The translations under genes were made by a program, and so were the position numbers. The notes beneath the pieces are model-generated. The model saw only the letters and a list, made by a program, of their open reading frames with translations. It did not search any database and was not told the DNA's origin. Below are positions 1-13,200 of a stretch of DNA of 64,000 nucleotides, piece after piece. Where the stretch lies: positions 2,718,501-2,782,500 of the forward strand of contig JBAMJR010000001.1 in NCBI GenBank assembly GCA_038501785.1, written 5' to 3'. Source of the stretch: Myoxocephalus aenaeus. Its lineage: Eukaryota; Chordata; Actinopteri; Perciformes; Cottidae. Every line of letters begins with the position of its first letter. Positions within the stretch are counted from its first letter, which is position 1.

Positions 1-451
1 GTAGTCGCACAGGTTAATTAGCATAAATTAAGACTAATTGGGGAAAGTTAACTATGGAGAAAAAAAGTGGACGCAGTAAAATAAATTGAATAAAACTGTT
101 AAAAATAAGGAAAATACCAAGGTTTTGTCCTGTAGTTTTACATTTGGTTTGGCGGACAGCTAAAAGCACATGATGGTCAACACTGAGGCGTCTGTCATTA
201 AGTGCCTCTTTCAGTTTGTAGACTGTGATGATCGTGTGTATCAGTTTTCCAGGAATTGCTTGTTGCTGTAGCCTTTAGAAAATGTCAGTGAATTTGCCGC
301 TTACGTGTCACCTCTGCTCTCACCTTGGCACCTTCCGAGAACCCATTGTGGCTCATTTCTTTCTTTCACTTTTCTTCACCGGTCTTTCCGGTCACTGTCT
401 CCTCCACTGCTTTTCCAAGCTTGCCTTCAAATCTACAGTATTGGTCTTCCT

Positions 452-457
<6 letters not shown>

Positions 458-513
<56 letters not shown>
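458..513. repeat. (TA)n microsatellite
   Basis: About 27 uninterrupted TA dinucleotides. They produce artefactual Tyr-Ile open frames. Confidence 0.95.
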
Positions 514-516
<3 letters not shown>

Positions 517-1006
517 GTAACACTATGTTTCTTTATATTTTTGTTTAGTAACTCTGTTTATCATCATACATGGGTTTTGATATGTCGGCATTTCAGATGC
601 TGGTATCAACCGAAATGTGTTTCACCGAGCAACTAAAACTGTCATGAACTGAAGGCGGACAGTCGGATTTGTAATCTTGTTTACTTTTTCTTTTACCTGA
701 TAGTTCCTGATTTAATAAATTCATAATGTTGCCAATTATAGATGTTGATTTTTGTTTTGACGTTTGAGTTAAATTCATGTATTTTGTTTATATATATAGA
801 GAAACATGTATATACATAATTTTGGTATAGCTATTTAAGTAGTTATATCTGCGCTACCATTAGAAATCATACCCAATTTCCAGTCCTGTTGAAAGAAAGC
901 ACAAATTGTCTTTAAAAATATCCAAGATATGTGACTATAGTGAGATATTGAGTGCTTTGGAAGTGAGCAGCCTGAGCGTTCCCATCTGTGAGGTTGGAAG
1001 TGGATT

Positions 1007-1008
<2 letters not shown>

Positions 1009-1059
<51 letters not shown>
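1009..1059. repeat. (GT)n microsatellite
   Basis: About 25 GT dinucleotides, read as poly(Cys-Val) or, on the other strand, poly(Thr-His) in spurious open frames. Confidence 0.95.
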
Positions 1060-1060
<1 letters not shown>

Positions 1061-1873
1061 TGAAGTAGCAGATGCAGCAATAGAGGACTGGCTGTTTGAT
1101 GCTTTGATACAAGGGGAGTGGTAGGTGGGCTGAGTTTCCGGATGGAGGAGAGCTTCTGCTGGCAGAGTTTATGATTGGAGTGTTCATCAAAGAGGAGTTG
1201 AATATCCAGGAGGATTCCCACACATGTGAAACTCAATTCCATGATACTAAGGTGGTGGAGGTTGAATACTGCGCTGGCTTCACATGCATTGGTCTGGGCC
1301 TTTTGAGAGAGTTAGCATTGGGACTGAGAATAATGTGTATTATTTATATTTCAGTGACTAAATGATGAATCAAAAGAATGATAGGCAGATTAATAGATAA
1401 TTAAATTAATTGCAAGCGACAAGCTACCAATAATGAAGTGTTGGCTTCGTGTTTTAACGCACGCACAAGCAGGAGACTAACAGGATAAAATTGTTATCAA
1501 GAAGTGGGTAGTTTCCAGATCAGACATCCAGTTTCTCCTGCCTACTTCCTGTTTTGTGACCCAGATGAGAGAACGAATGACATCGCGAGAGTCATGTCTT
1601 GTCAACCATGTCGTGAGGGAACCCTTCATTACACATCACTGTAATTTCCCATTATATTGAAAGATGACACACTTTAGAACGTTTGTAGACACCTTCTTCC
1701 TGGAGAAGTTAGCAGTTGTAGTCAGCTCGGTTACAGTAATTGACTTCAAAGTTTTTGACCAAGTTTCATGACAAACAAAAATATGAAAATGTACATACCA
1801 ACTTCTCAGATGTACACAGAAGTTCATGCCTGTGTTTTCAGCTCATGAAGGCCGCTTCACTGTATGAATGATT

Positions 1874-2080
1874 CAGGGCTGAAACTAATTCTTATTTTCA
1901 CAATGAATTAATCTGACGATTCTTTTTTCTAATTATTGATTAAATGTTTGGTCCATAATGTCATCCACAAAATGTTTGTTTTGTCCAACCAAAAGGCCCC
2001 AAAAGATATTGAATTTACTCTCGTATCTGACAAATGGTCGATTAATTTGAGCTCTTCTCAGTTCTTGATTAATTGTATTT
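1874..2080. repeat. dispersed teleost repeat (MITE-like)
   Basis: AT-rich stretch beginning with a 'gggctgaaactaa' motif and followed by alternating 'gattaat' blocks. I recognise this style as a high-copy teleost dispersed repeat that usually reads as a 'gggctgcaactaacgatt' element. A related fragment in the opposite orientation lies at 50437-50521. The ends are approximate. Confidence 0.5.
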
Positions 2081-2747
2081 AATTCTAACTATAATGAAAT
2101 GGTACAAGGAAAGACTGATTTAATTGTATCCACTTTTCATGAAATGCAGTGTTAAAAAAAAAATATATATATATATATATAATCTCGCACACAATAAGGG
2201 TGCATTTGTGTCAGTTTTGGGTATATTGTATGTTTTGTGCTTTTTTTTTTTTGGGATCAAATGTTGATTAAACTCTTCACAATCAGTCTCACAACATGCT
2301 TTAAAAACATGTTAAATTAGTTTTAAGAATTGATTGCACTTCATTAATGGAAGTGCCTTTTGTAGTAGCTTTTATCTAACAGTGTCGGCTCAGTCCGGTG
2401 ATTACAGCTTCACCCCGAAGCGACATCGCCTGATGAAGGTGTGACATTTAGGACCGACATGAACTGCAACATGACGGACTGGTTGGCGGAGGCATACACC
2501 TAGTTTACGCCTTTCCTTCTCCTCTACTACTGACTTTCATTAGTCAACCCACTTCACACGGTCACAACAGGAGAATCAATTCTGTCATGTATTGTCAAAT
2601 AAAGGTATTCTATAGAATATGTTCGCACAGGACCGCCTCGTCCCATATTACGTTGACTTCACCACCACCGAAAGACCCTAAAAGATGCGACAGATGTTAG
2701 TGAAGCAGCCTCCGTGCTGAATGGAGAACCGAGAAACGGACAGGAAT

Positions 2748-2772
2748 CTATCTATCTATCTATCTATCTATC
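2748..2772. repeat. (TCTA)n microsatellite
   Basis: About six copies of the tetranucleotide TCTA. Confidence 0.9.
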
Positions 2773-3111
2773 AAATATAGCACAAATGCAAAAAATAAAT
2801 AAAGATTAATCTCAAAAGAAAGTGAGCGGGCCATTTTACATTTGAAAAATAAAGTTTCCGGTTGGCAAACTATATAATTAAGCGGCAATTTCTGAATCAA
2901 CTCAAATATATCTTTGGCATTTGTGGTATTGATCATAATTGTGTTTTCTTGATATATCTGACCAGAGCTAATATCAGGCTCTAGTATTTCATTGTTTGAA
3001 TTTGTATTCTTGAAATGATATATCTCTGATCGTTAAATATTTAATGTTACACGTTGTACATTGAGAGACATAAGCAGTTGGTGTATTATGCTTAATAACA
3101 TATTTTGTTCT

Positions 3112-3112
<1 letters not shown>

Positions 3113-3148
<36 letters not shown>
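3113..3148 (+). repeat. (GT)n microsatellite touching a splice acceptor
   Basis: About 17 GT dinucleotides run straight into the TAG acceptor at 3148-3150 of the plgrkt exon, so the usual polypyrimidine tract is replaced by an alternating purine-pyrimidine tract. Confidence 0.9.
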
Positions 3149-3150
<2 letters not shown>

Positions 3151-3152
<2 letters not shown>

Positions 3153-4266
3153 GGAGCGTCAGATGCTGATGCAGAACCAGATGAGAGAGCGACAGATGGC
3201 CATGCAGGTTGCCTGGTCCAGAGAAGTTGTCAAATACTTTGGGACTTTCTACACAGTGACTACAGTTGGTCTCACCTTAGGGTGAGTTTACTGTACACCT
3301 GCTCATAGAGATCAGGTCAAGGGGGTTTGGCTTAAAGTTAACATTCACCCAGAGACCATCTCTGGTTTCTAACGCGCACAAACAAAGACCCAGTAAGAAT
3401 AATAACGTGACCTAACGATGCACAGTGAGAGACAAACCAGTAGCCTTTACTGGTGCAGCTCCATGTATGATAGTTTCTAAGGGTTCGTCACACAGTTTAA
3501 CTGTGCAGCAGTTAGTCTTGCTAAATATCACAAGCCACCTGTAGGTGGCGCTTCGCAAAAATGACACATTTCAATGTCTGTAAGTGGTTGTGAGTCTGAT
3601 TCACGTGATATTTTCCATAATTTGTCGTTCTATATTCCCAGGGTTTAGGTATTGTAAATATAAAAAAATGTCAACATATAATGGCCCTCTGTATTACTGT
3701 GTGTATTGTAATGCAAATCTCAGCTTCAATTTTCTGTAATTTTAATTGAATAGCCAAAATGGAAGCATGCATTCTCTGAGTGCTTTTATTTCTCCTTTTA
3801 TCACATAATTACAGTGGGAAATACTTAGTTGATCATTTTTCTTTGTCACTTTTCTTCAGTGCCCTTAAAGGAAAGAAACCATTCCTATTGGCTCCCATCA
3901 TCCCTCTCAGCTTTATATTGGCCTACCAGATGGACGGCGCCTATGGGACACTTATTTATCGCATGAGAGGTAGGACTAAGCCGCATAATTTTATTTATAT
4001 ATATATATATATGTACTGACTTGTTTAAACTGAGAGCATAACACAACTACTGCACGTGAAGGACACAAATTGTTGTTTTCACAGACACCCATTGCCACAA
4101 TATAACGCATTGTATTTTTTCCCTCATTGTACCTTCAGGGGAGGCTGAGAGTATTATGACTTCTGAACATGACCGTCTGGACCTTCCTCACGGGACTCCA
4201 AATTTTGAAAGCATTGAAAAAGCCCGGCGCGCTAAAAGCAGCCTCGCCTCCTTTTTGGAGAAATGA
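3151..4266 (+). CDS. plgrkt: plasminogen receptor (KT), C-terminal exons (partial)
   Basis: PLGRKT is a small two-pass membrane protein that binds plasminogen at the cell surface through a C-terminal lysine and promotes its activation to plasmin. Three exons join in phase: 3151-3281, 3860-3969 and 4139-4266 (TGA stop). The first opens with MERQMLMQNQMRERQMAMQ, matching the family's Met/Gln-rich segment, and continues through WSRE and KYFGTF. The second carries KKP and the PLSFILAYQ membrane segment. The last ends ...SFLEK, so the plasminogen-binding C-terminal lysine is present. The N-terminal roughly 30 residues of the family are absent, and their exon is presumably upstream of the window. 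The first exon starts in phase, so its leading ATG is probably an internal Met, not the initiator. Gene order plgrkt-rln-jak2 matches human 9p24. A possible poly(A) signal (ATTAAA) is at 4585-4590. Confidence 0.93.
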
Positions 4267-6724
4267 CAAGTTGGTTATTTGTGAGGAAATCATTACCGTC
4301 CAGCCGACGCATTCACCCTTTCTGCTTTTGCTTAAAGAAATTGCCTTTTTTACATTATTGAGTCTATGGTTTGCACTATTTCTTTATCATGGACCTTGAG
4401 TCAAATAAGTCTCTTTTAATTAATATAAAAATTATAATTTTTGTGGTGGTTGTTGTTAGACGTGCATAAGTGGCCAAACACATATACTTGTTAGTATTCA
4501 AATACATCTTTAACATGAATATTTGCATCAATTACATTGAACCATTTTAATGTAATTCACTCTATTATTGGAAACTGATACAAAATTAAAGCTGCGTCCC
4601 AAATCTACACTATATACTAATTCTATACAGTATGTATTACATACTAATTTACAAGTTATTTTACCAGTTATTATACAAACATTTCAACTTCAGCTTATTA
4701 TACTAATACAGAATGGTACAGTATGTGTGAGATTGGATGTAAAGCAAACCGCAACTTCAGAAGGTTACTTCCATTTAAACTTCACAAAAAGACATCCAAT
4801 GTTTAGTATAAAGGCCTTTACACACCGGGGTGCGACGACAAAACGACACAAAAATGCAAAATACTCTCCTGCGAATATTTAGCATCAAAGCTGTTCATAC
4901 TGGCAGCAATGCAAATTTGTGACAGTTGCAACCCTTGTTCAATTAAAAGTTTAAATGGTTTTGCATAGGCAGAGCACAAACTTCTGGTATCCTATTGACC
5001 CAGAGCAGCATCTGAGGAGTCCATCTCAGGTTGCCATTGAGCAAAAAGTGAAATGAACAGCTTTTATTGTGAAAGGTAAGACCGGGATGAGGGGATTTGG
5101 TCTGTGCACTGACTGCCTTTAAGAACAAATCTGTTTTCTGGCTTGGTTTGGACAACAGAGCCTCCGTGTTGTTGTACACTATAGTGTAGGTAATATAATT
5201 GGCGATATAGCAGCAATGTTTTTTTATTGTCAGAAAAATACAACTCCGGAGTATTTTTTGTTTTTTGTTTTGATAAAAGTATTTAATTCTTAATTTTGTT
5301 TTCCAAGATTTGAGCTGTTCAATCAAACATATTTAGTATGCATGCTGCCTGGTTTGACTTTTTGTAACTTTTCTAGTTTGAACCCACCACATACTAAAAA
5401 GCAGTTTAGTTTATGTAATATGGATTTGGGACACAGCATTCATATCAACAGACTGTGTGCTTGTTGATCATAATGTTAGTTAAAGCTGCATTAAGTGATT
5501 CTGACCACTAGAGGGCAAAAATACTTACCTTTCACCTTTTTACTCTGCAACATCCGAGGTTATCGTGTTTAGTAAACATTTGCCTACTTGCACATCAGGC
5601 CGACACAAAACAACATGACGATCTCTTTGTGTATATTTTCTTGCCACCTGACATGGAAAAATGTAATCTTCACATGTTTTTTAGCTCTAGTTCTGCTCAT
5701 AAGCTCTGTGTTTTCACACGTTAGATACTTAACCTTTGGGTTTTCCTGCCAGGCAGGTAACTGTTACACTCATTGTCAAAGAAATAATCAAAGCAGCTAC
5801 AGAGTGATCATGTTAATATATAACATATATTCAACACTGCAGACATGTGTCATGACAGCAGGAAGATTGTTATTACTCCAAACCGTATCACTAAAAAAAC
5901 ATTTAGTCATTGTTTGTGAAAGAGTTTATTTGCCAGGGTCAAATATGAGTGCAGGAACTTTATGGCAAAGCTGAAGCATTGGTGCTCCTTATTATCCTAG
6001 TTGTAATGAGCGGATGTAACATATTACAAGGTGCTGATATTAATGCATTGTTTATTTCATCTAATTTTAACTCGCGTTTGACATCATGGAAGCTATATTT
6101 GAAAATCCAATAAAAAGAAATATTGCCAATACTTTCTCTTCTACAACCATATTTTGTGACGAGCCAATAACCTTTAGAAAACACCTCGCCCCCTTTTTTT
6201 TTTTTTTTTTTTTAAAGCACTTACAGTCTTCATTTCTTCCCCAGTGACGTGCACAAAATGTCCTACGTGCCTTCATATTGTTTGTCTCAAAATCATCATT
6301 GAAACTAGTGCATGAGTAATGTGCACACTTACACTTCACAATACAATATTCCCCGAATATTACAATAAAGAAATAACTTGCACGTACGTCATTGTCATCA
6401 ATCTACATGACGTGTGGGAGGGAGGGAGTAGGGAGGGAGAGGGGTTGGTGTTGAACTCATAGGTTGATGAGTAGACCAGTGACTAGGTTTATAGCGGGAA
6501 CAAAAAGAGGAAACCAAAGCCTGTTCTGCTCCACAAGACTGACAAATAGCATATTTTACAACATCTGCATTTGGCTGCAACAGGCTGCAACATAACTTCT
6601 AACGGGGGGGAAAAAACAAGGAAACTAACAGGATTTCAAACACTGTTCAGATCTGAGGTGGAGCTCAGCTTGACCCTCCGTGCAGCGCAAACCAGCCAAC
6701 TTGTTCCGTTAGTTTCAAGTGAAA
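4267..6724. other. plgrkt 3' UTR and plgrkt-rln intergenic region
   Basis: No further exon is visible. The start is plgrkt 3' UTR. Near 5484-5525 there is a short match to a common teleost dispersed sequence ('ctgaccactagagggc'). A T-homopolymer of about 20 lies at 6191-6213. The open frames at 4943-5326 and 5588-5974 have no recognisable product. Confidence 0.5.
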
Positions 6725-7851
6725 ATGCTCTGGAGATTGACTCTTGCCGTGGCTGTTGTGTGTGTCGGTGGCATATGCAACTGTGTGAAGGCTGACCTGA
6801 TGAGCAGGCTGATGATGCCGAGGGACTACGGGGTGAAACTGTGTGGGAGAGAGTTCATCAGAGCAGTCATTTTCACCTGCGGCGGCTCCCGGTGGAAGCG
6901 CTCCACAGAGGGGGACATAGGTGAGTCAACTACTGCCTTTTCTTTCAAGTGTATTTCTACAATTAGCAGCACAAAGATTTGCATAAAGACATGTTTCAAA
7001 ACATAAAGACTTATTGTAAAATCAACACAGCATTCTAGTGTGGCCCGTGTATAGTGTAAGAAATGTATTTCTCATTACGGCTGATTTAAAGGGAAGAAGA
7101 AGAAAGGGTCCACAGGGGAGGAACTGTACTTTTTCTACGTTTTCTTGATTCCTTTAGTTTCTTGCGAGCACATAGATACTGTTACTGTAGATGGTGAGTT
7201 ATTACACACCAAAAGGTTAGACTGCCACAGAGTTGTAATTAGGTAACAGTCCCCCGCATTTCAGTTGATTGACAGAGCTTCGTATTTCAGCACCATGGTC
7301 AGCTCATGTTCATTGGTAATTGCACAAACCCTTTTACTGACTAATAACTATTATTTCACTATTGTCAGTCTGCCGAAAAGCACCTTTTTATAAACATGTT
7401 CTGATCACTGAATATATCGTTACAATGATTAAAGGTGCATTTGAAAAAATATATACTGTAAGTTTTATATTCAACTCGTGTTAATATTAATCGACCCGTT
7501 TCTCCAGATCCCTTCCAGTTGATTTCCCTCAGTGACGTGACAATGGAGGACAACCAGCACACCTGGCAAACTGGGCCAGAGCTCACAGCAGATAACCTTT
7601 CTCCTCTCAAAATTGGTGCTTCCTCCCTGGCAGACCTCGTAACTCTTTACGGGGTCAGAGGAGACCGGCAGCAGCCGTCGCTGACCGACTTTGCCCTTCA
7701 GCCATCCACAGTGTCCGGCGAGCAAGACGGAAACCGAGCAGCAGCTGACGGGCGCACACAGAGCAAGCAGAAGAGGAACTTTTCTTTGGGTGTGGCAGGA
7801 AAGTGCTGTACCCAAGGCTGCACCAAGAAGGATATTGGACACTTGTGCTGA
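6725..7851 (+). CDS. rln: relaxin-family prohormone (jak2-linked relaxin)
   Basis: Secreted two-chain peptide hormone of the insulin/relaxin superfamily, acting through leucine-rich-repeat or RXFP3-type receptors. Two exons, 6725-6920 and 7508-7851, give 179 residues, a typical prepro-relaxin length. The intron interrupts the C-peptide at phase 1, as usual for the family. Residues 1-23 form a hydrophobic signal peptide. The B chain carries C40 and C52 with the receptor-binding R42-x3-R46-x2-I49 motif, then the GGSRW end and a K58-R59 processing site. The C-peptide ends with a basic KQKR site (152-155). The A chain (156-179) has the CC-x3-C-x8-C pattern at C165, C166, C170 and C179. The B chain resembles relaxin-3, which is normal for fish relaxins. 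I chose the name rln from its position between plgrkt and jak2, as in human 9p24; a rln3-type paralogue is the alternative. Confidence 0.9.
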
Positions 7852-7945
7852 GGAGGAAGGAAGGAGGAGGGAGGAGGAAGGAGGAAGGAGGAAGAAGGAG
7901 GAAGGAGGAGGGAGGAGGAGGGAGGAAGGAGGAGGAGGTGGTGGT
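7852..7945 (+). repeat. GGA/GGAA purine repeat starting at the rln stop codon
   Basis: About 94 nt of almost pure purine (GGAGGAAGG units) begin immediately after the TGA stop of rln. They form the start of its 3' UTR and are followed by a short GGTGGTGATG tract. The reverse strand gives a spurious Pro/Ser-rich open frame. Confidence 0.9.
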
Positions 7946-8166
7946 GATGGGTGATGGCAAAGTGACATGAAGACAGTGTAATGGACAGTCTCGACAGTTG
8001 TGGAGAGACGTAGGAGGGATCTGCTCTTTACTAGGCTATAGGTAGCCTAGTATTTTAAGAATTAAAATAAGAATTAAATTATTCTTTATTCTCCTCACTT
8101 TATATTTTGCTTAAAATCATGTCATGTTCTGTATGTACGGTATATTACTTGTTCAACGTCATTGAA

Positions 8167-8172
8167 AATAAA
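8167..8172 (+). terminator. rln: candidate poly(A) signal of rln
   Basis: Canonical AATAAA about 315 nt downstream of the rln stop, in an AT-rich 3' UTR. Confidence 0.5.
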
Positions 8173-8691
8173 TTTTAAATATTGTGTTGATATGAAATGT
8201 TGAGCCGTATCATGTGTTGTCATCGACAGTTGGATTTGAAGCCAAAAACTGCATCCATATTTCATATTAGAAGATTCAACTAAACTATGGTTATACCAGC
8301 AAAGGCCAATATTGCACATTAATGTAATTTAAGCTGCTGTGAACTTATTGCTGGCCTCTGTTCACAACATTACGTCTGCCTGATCATTTTCTGTTCACAC
8401 CCCAAGGACACTACTGCAAAAGAGCATGCTTTTTTTAACCCTTAACACATACAACAAATAAATACATTTAACCCCTTGAACAAAACCACACTTTTGTCTA
8501 AATCTCAAAATCATGCACAACACCTTTGAAATGCATATCAGCTGTTTGACTGAAGGTACATCATAATACATCTTGATGTGAAAAACAAGCCACATTTAGA
8601 TTAAAGAAGTAACTTTTTCATTTCCATAGTACTGCAATATGTTTGGTTTAATAAACGGATATCACACACCTGGAAAATACTAAATGTCCAT

Positions 8692-10233
8692 TTTATTCAT
8701 ATTAATCAACTTCATATTTACATCTGTCTACACATAAATGCATAGCTGCATGTTGCCATCAGATGGCTTAATGTCATTCACACTGCAACACACTGAAATT
8801 GAAATAAATAGAAAAAAACTATTTTCTGAAAATCTTTGGATAAAAAAAATCGTACAAAATCGCAACATTTCCCCTCTTGGCATTGAACAAAATGTTCAGA
8901 CCGCCGTGATACTGCCCAAAGGTGGGCAGTGGGAGCGTATGTTTGTTAGCGAGAAAACTTTGCTCTTTACAGTGACTCATCTTTAGCGATGCGAGAGGGC
9001 ATCCATGCCGTCTGTGGTTACGGCCTGCCTTTTAATGGCAGAAATGAAAAACATTGGAAAGGGGTGTTTTTTTAAGTTTCAAAATTGGAAAGAAAGATGT
9101 TGTCCCACAAATAATTAAGCTTGGGGACTGAGGAAATGACCAATGCATCCATTAAGTTTTAAAATTAAAAAAAGCATACAATACATTTGTAACACAAACT
9201 CAACAACTTTTCACATTAGGTATCCGCAGTACAGGCAGATAGATAGCCTTATTACACTGAAAACGGCATACTGTATTTATAAAATATATTACTAATTACT
9301 AAGACAACATCCTCATTTCCAATTTTTTTAAAAAACAAGAATTACACTGTTTGAGTCCATGATCGGACACTAATAGATACACAGGTTTCAAAGAGAATCA
9401 TTATTGCTGTCGCTATAATGTATTGGACAAATAAAAGTATATTTGTTTCAAGTCTGGTCACTGATGTGTAGTCATAGCAAAAAAAATTCACTCAAAAAGG
9501 AATGTGTGCTTCTGCTGTCAGAAAACACAGGCTTATCCTTGATATGCAATGAATATGTGGAAAACTGTAACAGCTGAAATGTAACTCTGTCTGGGTGTCA
9601 GCAGGAAGACCCGCGCTCAGTTCAAGTCCCCAGAAGGTCACCGGCACAAGAGCAGTGAGTGAGGTTTAGGCTCTGAAGAATCCGGCGGTCTCTTTGGACA
9701 ATAAGTTGCAGTCCAGAAACAAAGGACTGAGTATTAACTGATGACATGTTGCCGGTTGGTGATTTATACATTTTTGGTCCCGATACCGAGGCTTAAATAT
9801 TCACCATAAATCAGAGAGAATCTTATATCACATTTCTTCAGTCTGTGACTCATCATATTCAATTTGTAAAACATGGACAAATAAAACATGCACAAAGAAA
9901 TAAATGAAATGAAATATCATAAGGAAATGTTATATTTGAATATATTTGGTTTGGTGTCTTGAGTCGGATGTAGTGTGTGTACTAATTAATCAAATAATTT
10001 GTATACGTCATAGAAAGAAGCAGGTAAACTGCCAAGAAAATGGATCTCACCATTAATCATTATTGGAATAATTGTGAAATAGTCTGAGCACCAAAAGAAA
10101 ACAAGTACATGTCAGACTAATGAGGGCGTCGCTGCAGGACCCCCAGACGTCACAGAGACATTCATTGTTGTGTTCAGATCTTTGAGGACTGAATCCCAGG
10201 AGTCAACACCTAAAGTTCAAAGGTCAACGTGGC
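8692..10233 (-). other. jak2: inferred jak2 3' UTR
   Basis: No coding exon lies between the jak2 stop (10234-10236) and the rln 3' end. On the minus strand an AATAAA is present at 8692-8697, the first clear canonical signal I found downstream of the stop. The 3' UTR would be about 1.5 kb and would end roughly 0.5 kb from the convergent rln poly(A) site. Its extent is inferred; only the hexamer and the lack of exons are seen. Confidence 0.4.
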
Positions 10234-13200
10234 TCATCTGTCCTTGCTTTCTCTTACAGTCTCCACACTCTGGATCAATGTCTTGAAAGTAGGGCGTAGT
10301 CTCGGCTCGCTGCTCCAGCACTGTGTCATGATCCTGTGAATCTGAACGGAACATGCAGAGCACGAGCATTAACACGGGGAAAAAATAAAAGGCCAACAAT
10401 TATTTGATTTTACTTTAATCAGGTTTTTACAGCCATGGAGCGTTTTTAAATATATCATTTTGGGATTAGTGGGTTCTCTATTCATTATCAGATACATATT
10501 GGATACGCCATTTAATCATATGACATGGTGCCCTTTTCTGTTTGGAGCTAAGAATCAATCTTCTTTATTCCCAAAGTGTTTGCATTGACCTTGAACCAAG
10601 AGACATGTTTAATAAAACAAACAGAAAAGGTTTGTAAAGAGTTACTGACCTCCTTTGGACAATTATCAGGAGCAGGCAGCCGATATCCCTGTTTGAGCAT
10701 GTCTATCAGGTGGTAGACAATCATCTGTCCCTGCTTTTCGTTTCCCATCTTGTCCATAAACACCTGAAAAAAGTTTGGTAAAACATCAAAACTGACCCCA
10801 AAAAATTATGAGAAGCGTTTTTGGTTTTTGAGTGCATCACTCTACGATGGAGCAGAGAGCTTAATCAACTGATTTCTTTAACAACACTACAAACTAATTA
10901 TACTGGCCATACTTGTAGCTTAATTAAATTGACAAAGCAATTAAGGGTAGAATAAGAAAAAGGTTACTTAAATTGTCAAACTAAAAAAAGAAAAAAAGAA
11001 AGTGCAGTACCGCAGGTGGGCTGCAGTTCTTGTCACTGAAAGAGAAGAGTTCGTAGAGGACAACGCCAAAACTCCAAACGTCTGATCCCACAGAGAACTT
11101 GCTCTCTGTCAGCGACTCTGGAGCATACCTGGAAAATACCACAACACATTGTACAGACAGCACATGACATGCATAATGATGCACACATCTTTAAACGGCC
11201 AACACTAATCCAACAATACAAGCAGACAGATATTAAGGCGTGAACGAAACAGTAGAAACTCAAATTCTTAATCGGGTCACAATAAATACCACAACTGTAG
11301 AAAAGCTCATTAAAAACATTTTCCCGCAGTCAATTCTTTATCTACATAAATTCCAACCCACAAAATATGAAAATACTTTGAACTTCCTCACCAAAAGATG
11401 GGGCTTTCCCCGGGCTCTCTGACCGTGTAGTACTCTTTGTCCTGCGGCAGCACCTTGGTCAGGCCAAAATCACCGATCTTCACCCTCATGTCGCTCTCCA
11501 CCAGAACGTTCCTCGTGGCCAGGTCTCTGTGGATGTATCGCTTCATGGCCAGGTAGTCCATGCCCTGAAGAATGACATGAACATTTCATTGATGTTGCCT
11601 TCTTCAAAGGGCCAAACAATAGAAACAAAATATCCAAATAAAAAAGGAAGACATTATTAATAAATAGCTTACTTGTGTCCTTAGGGATTTCTTGAATTCA
11701 TTTTTTTGCAGTTTTCCACATATATTTACACAATGTATGTTGCTAATGTGTAGACACTTATCTCAGGCCTCCACCCCCGACGACACTTACACAGTGTTAG
11801 AACTGCTATATAAACACACATGAACAATATGTACTAATGAGAGGACATGGCCACAATACCCTGCCATGATAAATGCTGCTCTTAATCATAACCTCGAGCC
11901 ACCGTATTCAGCCGGAGTCAACAACCTCCTAATAATTATTTTGCTCTGTGCGGTCCGCATATTTATACAATAACAAACACATGTTACCCAAACTCAACAG
12001 CAGCTAGCATGTTAATTTCTATAGTTCTATTTTAAAGGGCTATTCAAATATCTTTCTGATCTCTCTTTTGGTATGTTTTCTATTCATATGCACCCTGCCG
12101 AGTGATGTAAACCATGTTGGATTCTCTCAGTCATTTGTCTGCCTATAATATCAGTATTATCTAAGCAGTCCACTTTAAAAAATATATATATTTCAATGGT
12201 ATCAACGACAGGATATGTGGTAAGATATGTAAGAATAACGATGATATTTAACAGGGAAGTTAAATTGGACACTACACTAATAGCCTGTGTATGACATGGT
12301 GGGGTTACACAAAGTCACCACCTACCTACCGCACTACATTACCTTGCAAATCTGTGATGCATAGTGCAGCAGTTTGTTGATATCAAAGCGGTCCTTGTAT
12401 TTAATGAGATAATCTCTCAAGCTGCCGAAGGGCAGATACTCCATGACCAGCCGGAGGTTCCTTCGACCTGCAGAAACAAAGTTAAGTGCGATACTTAAGA
12501 GAGAAAATGAGACGAATGAGTACTGAGGAGGCCTCTGACAAAATCAAGATGTATTTGTTTCATGGTCGTGGTCACTGGCGCCCTAGGCAGCAAATGTTGG
12601 AACTGTAATGACATTATTATGTCTCACAAAATATGCCTGGGTGATAATATCAAAAGTAAATTTGCTCTCGCAGAAAAACACTGAACCCCTCTTTGAGCGA
12701 ACATAATAATTAAGATTAATCAGGCAATTGCTTTATCTGAATCTTTTCCAACCAAGAAAATAGATGCTTTCTGCAATATAAGAAAACACATATTTTATTG
12801 CAATCTGCTGCTGGTTTGGAACCAAATCTTTGAGAAGATGTGATTGTTGAATTTTTTTTCATACAGTAAATGTCTTCTTATTCCTTTAATCATCTTACAA
12901 CTACGGCTGTGGAAACACCAGTTTATATCACTATGATTTTTATAAAGAATATGGGACACATGATCTGACAGCATATATTTAGATTACTGTATATTAATAA
13001 TAAACAAAGTTATATAGATTTTAAAATGAGCACCAGGACACTTAAGTGGTGGGTGGTTTGAAAATCACAGTATAGCATGTGATTAAAAAAACAAGTCTTC
13101 ATATATGTTTTTTGTTTTTTTTAAATATGCTTGTACCTGCGCTGTAGCAAACTCCTTTGTATTTGACAATGTTTTCATGCTGGAGGGATTTGAGGATCTC

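Larger units (their letters stand above)
1..3150. other. gene-free stretch, probably intron or 5' flank of plgrkt
   Basis: No coding exon could be supported here. The plgrkt exon at 3151 begins in the middle of the expected protein, so the N-terminal exon should lie upstream. I could not find it in this stretch and infer that it is outside the window. The stretch holds three microsatellites and one dispersed repeat, listed separately. Short open frames across the TA and GT repeats are low-complexity artefacts. Confidence 0.5.

Noticed and set aside
7471..7968. Pro/Ser-rich minus-strand frame opposite rln exon 2
   Set aside because: It is the antisense shadow of the relaxin exon and the GGA repeat.
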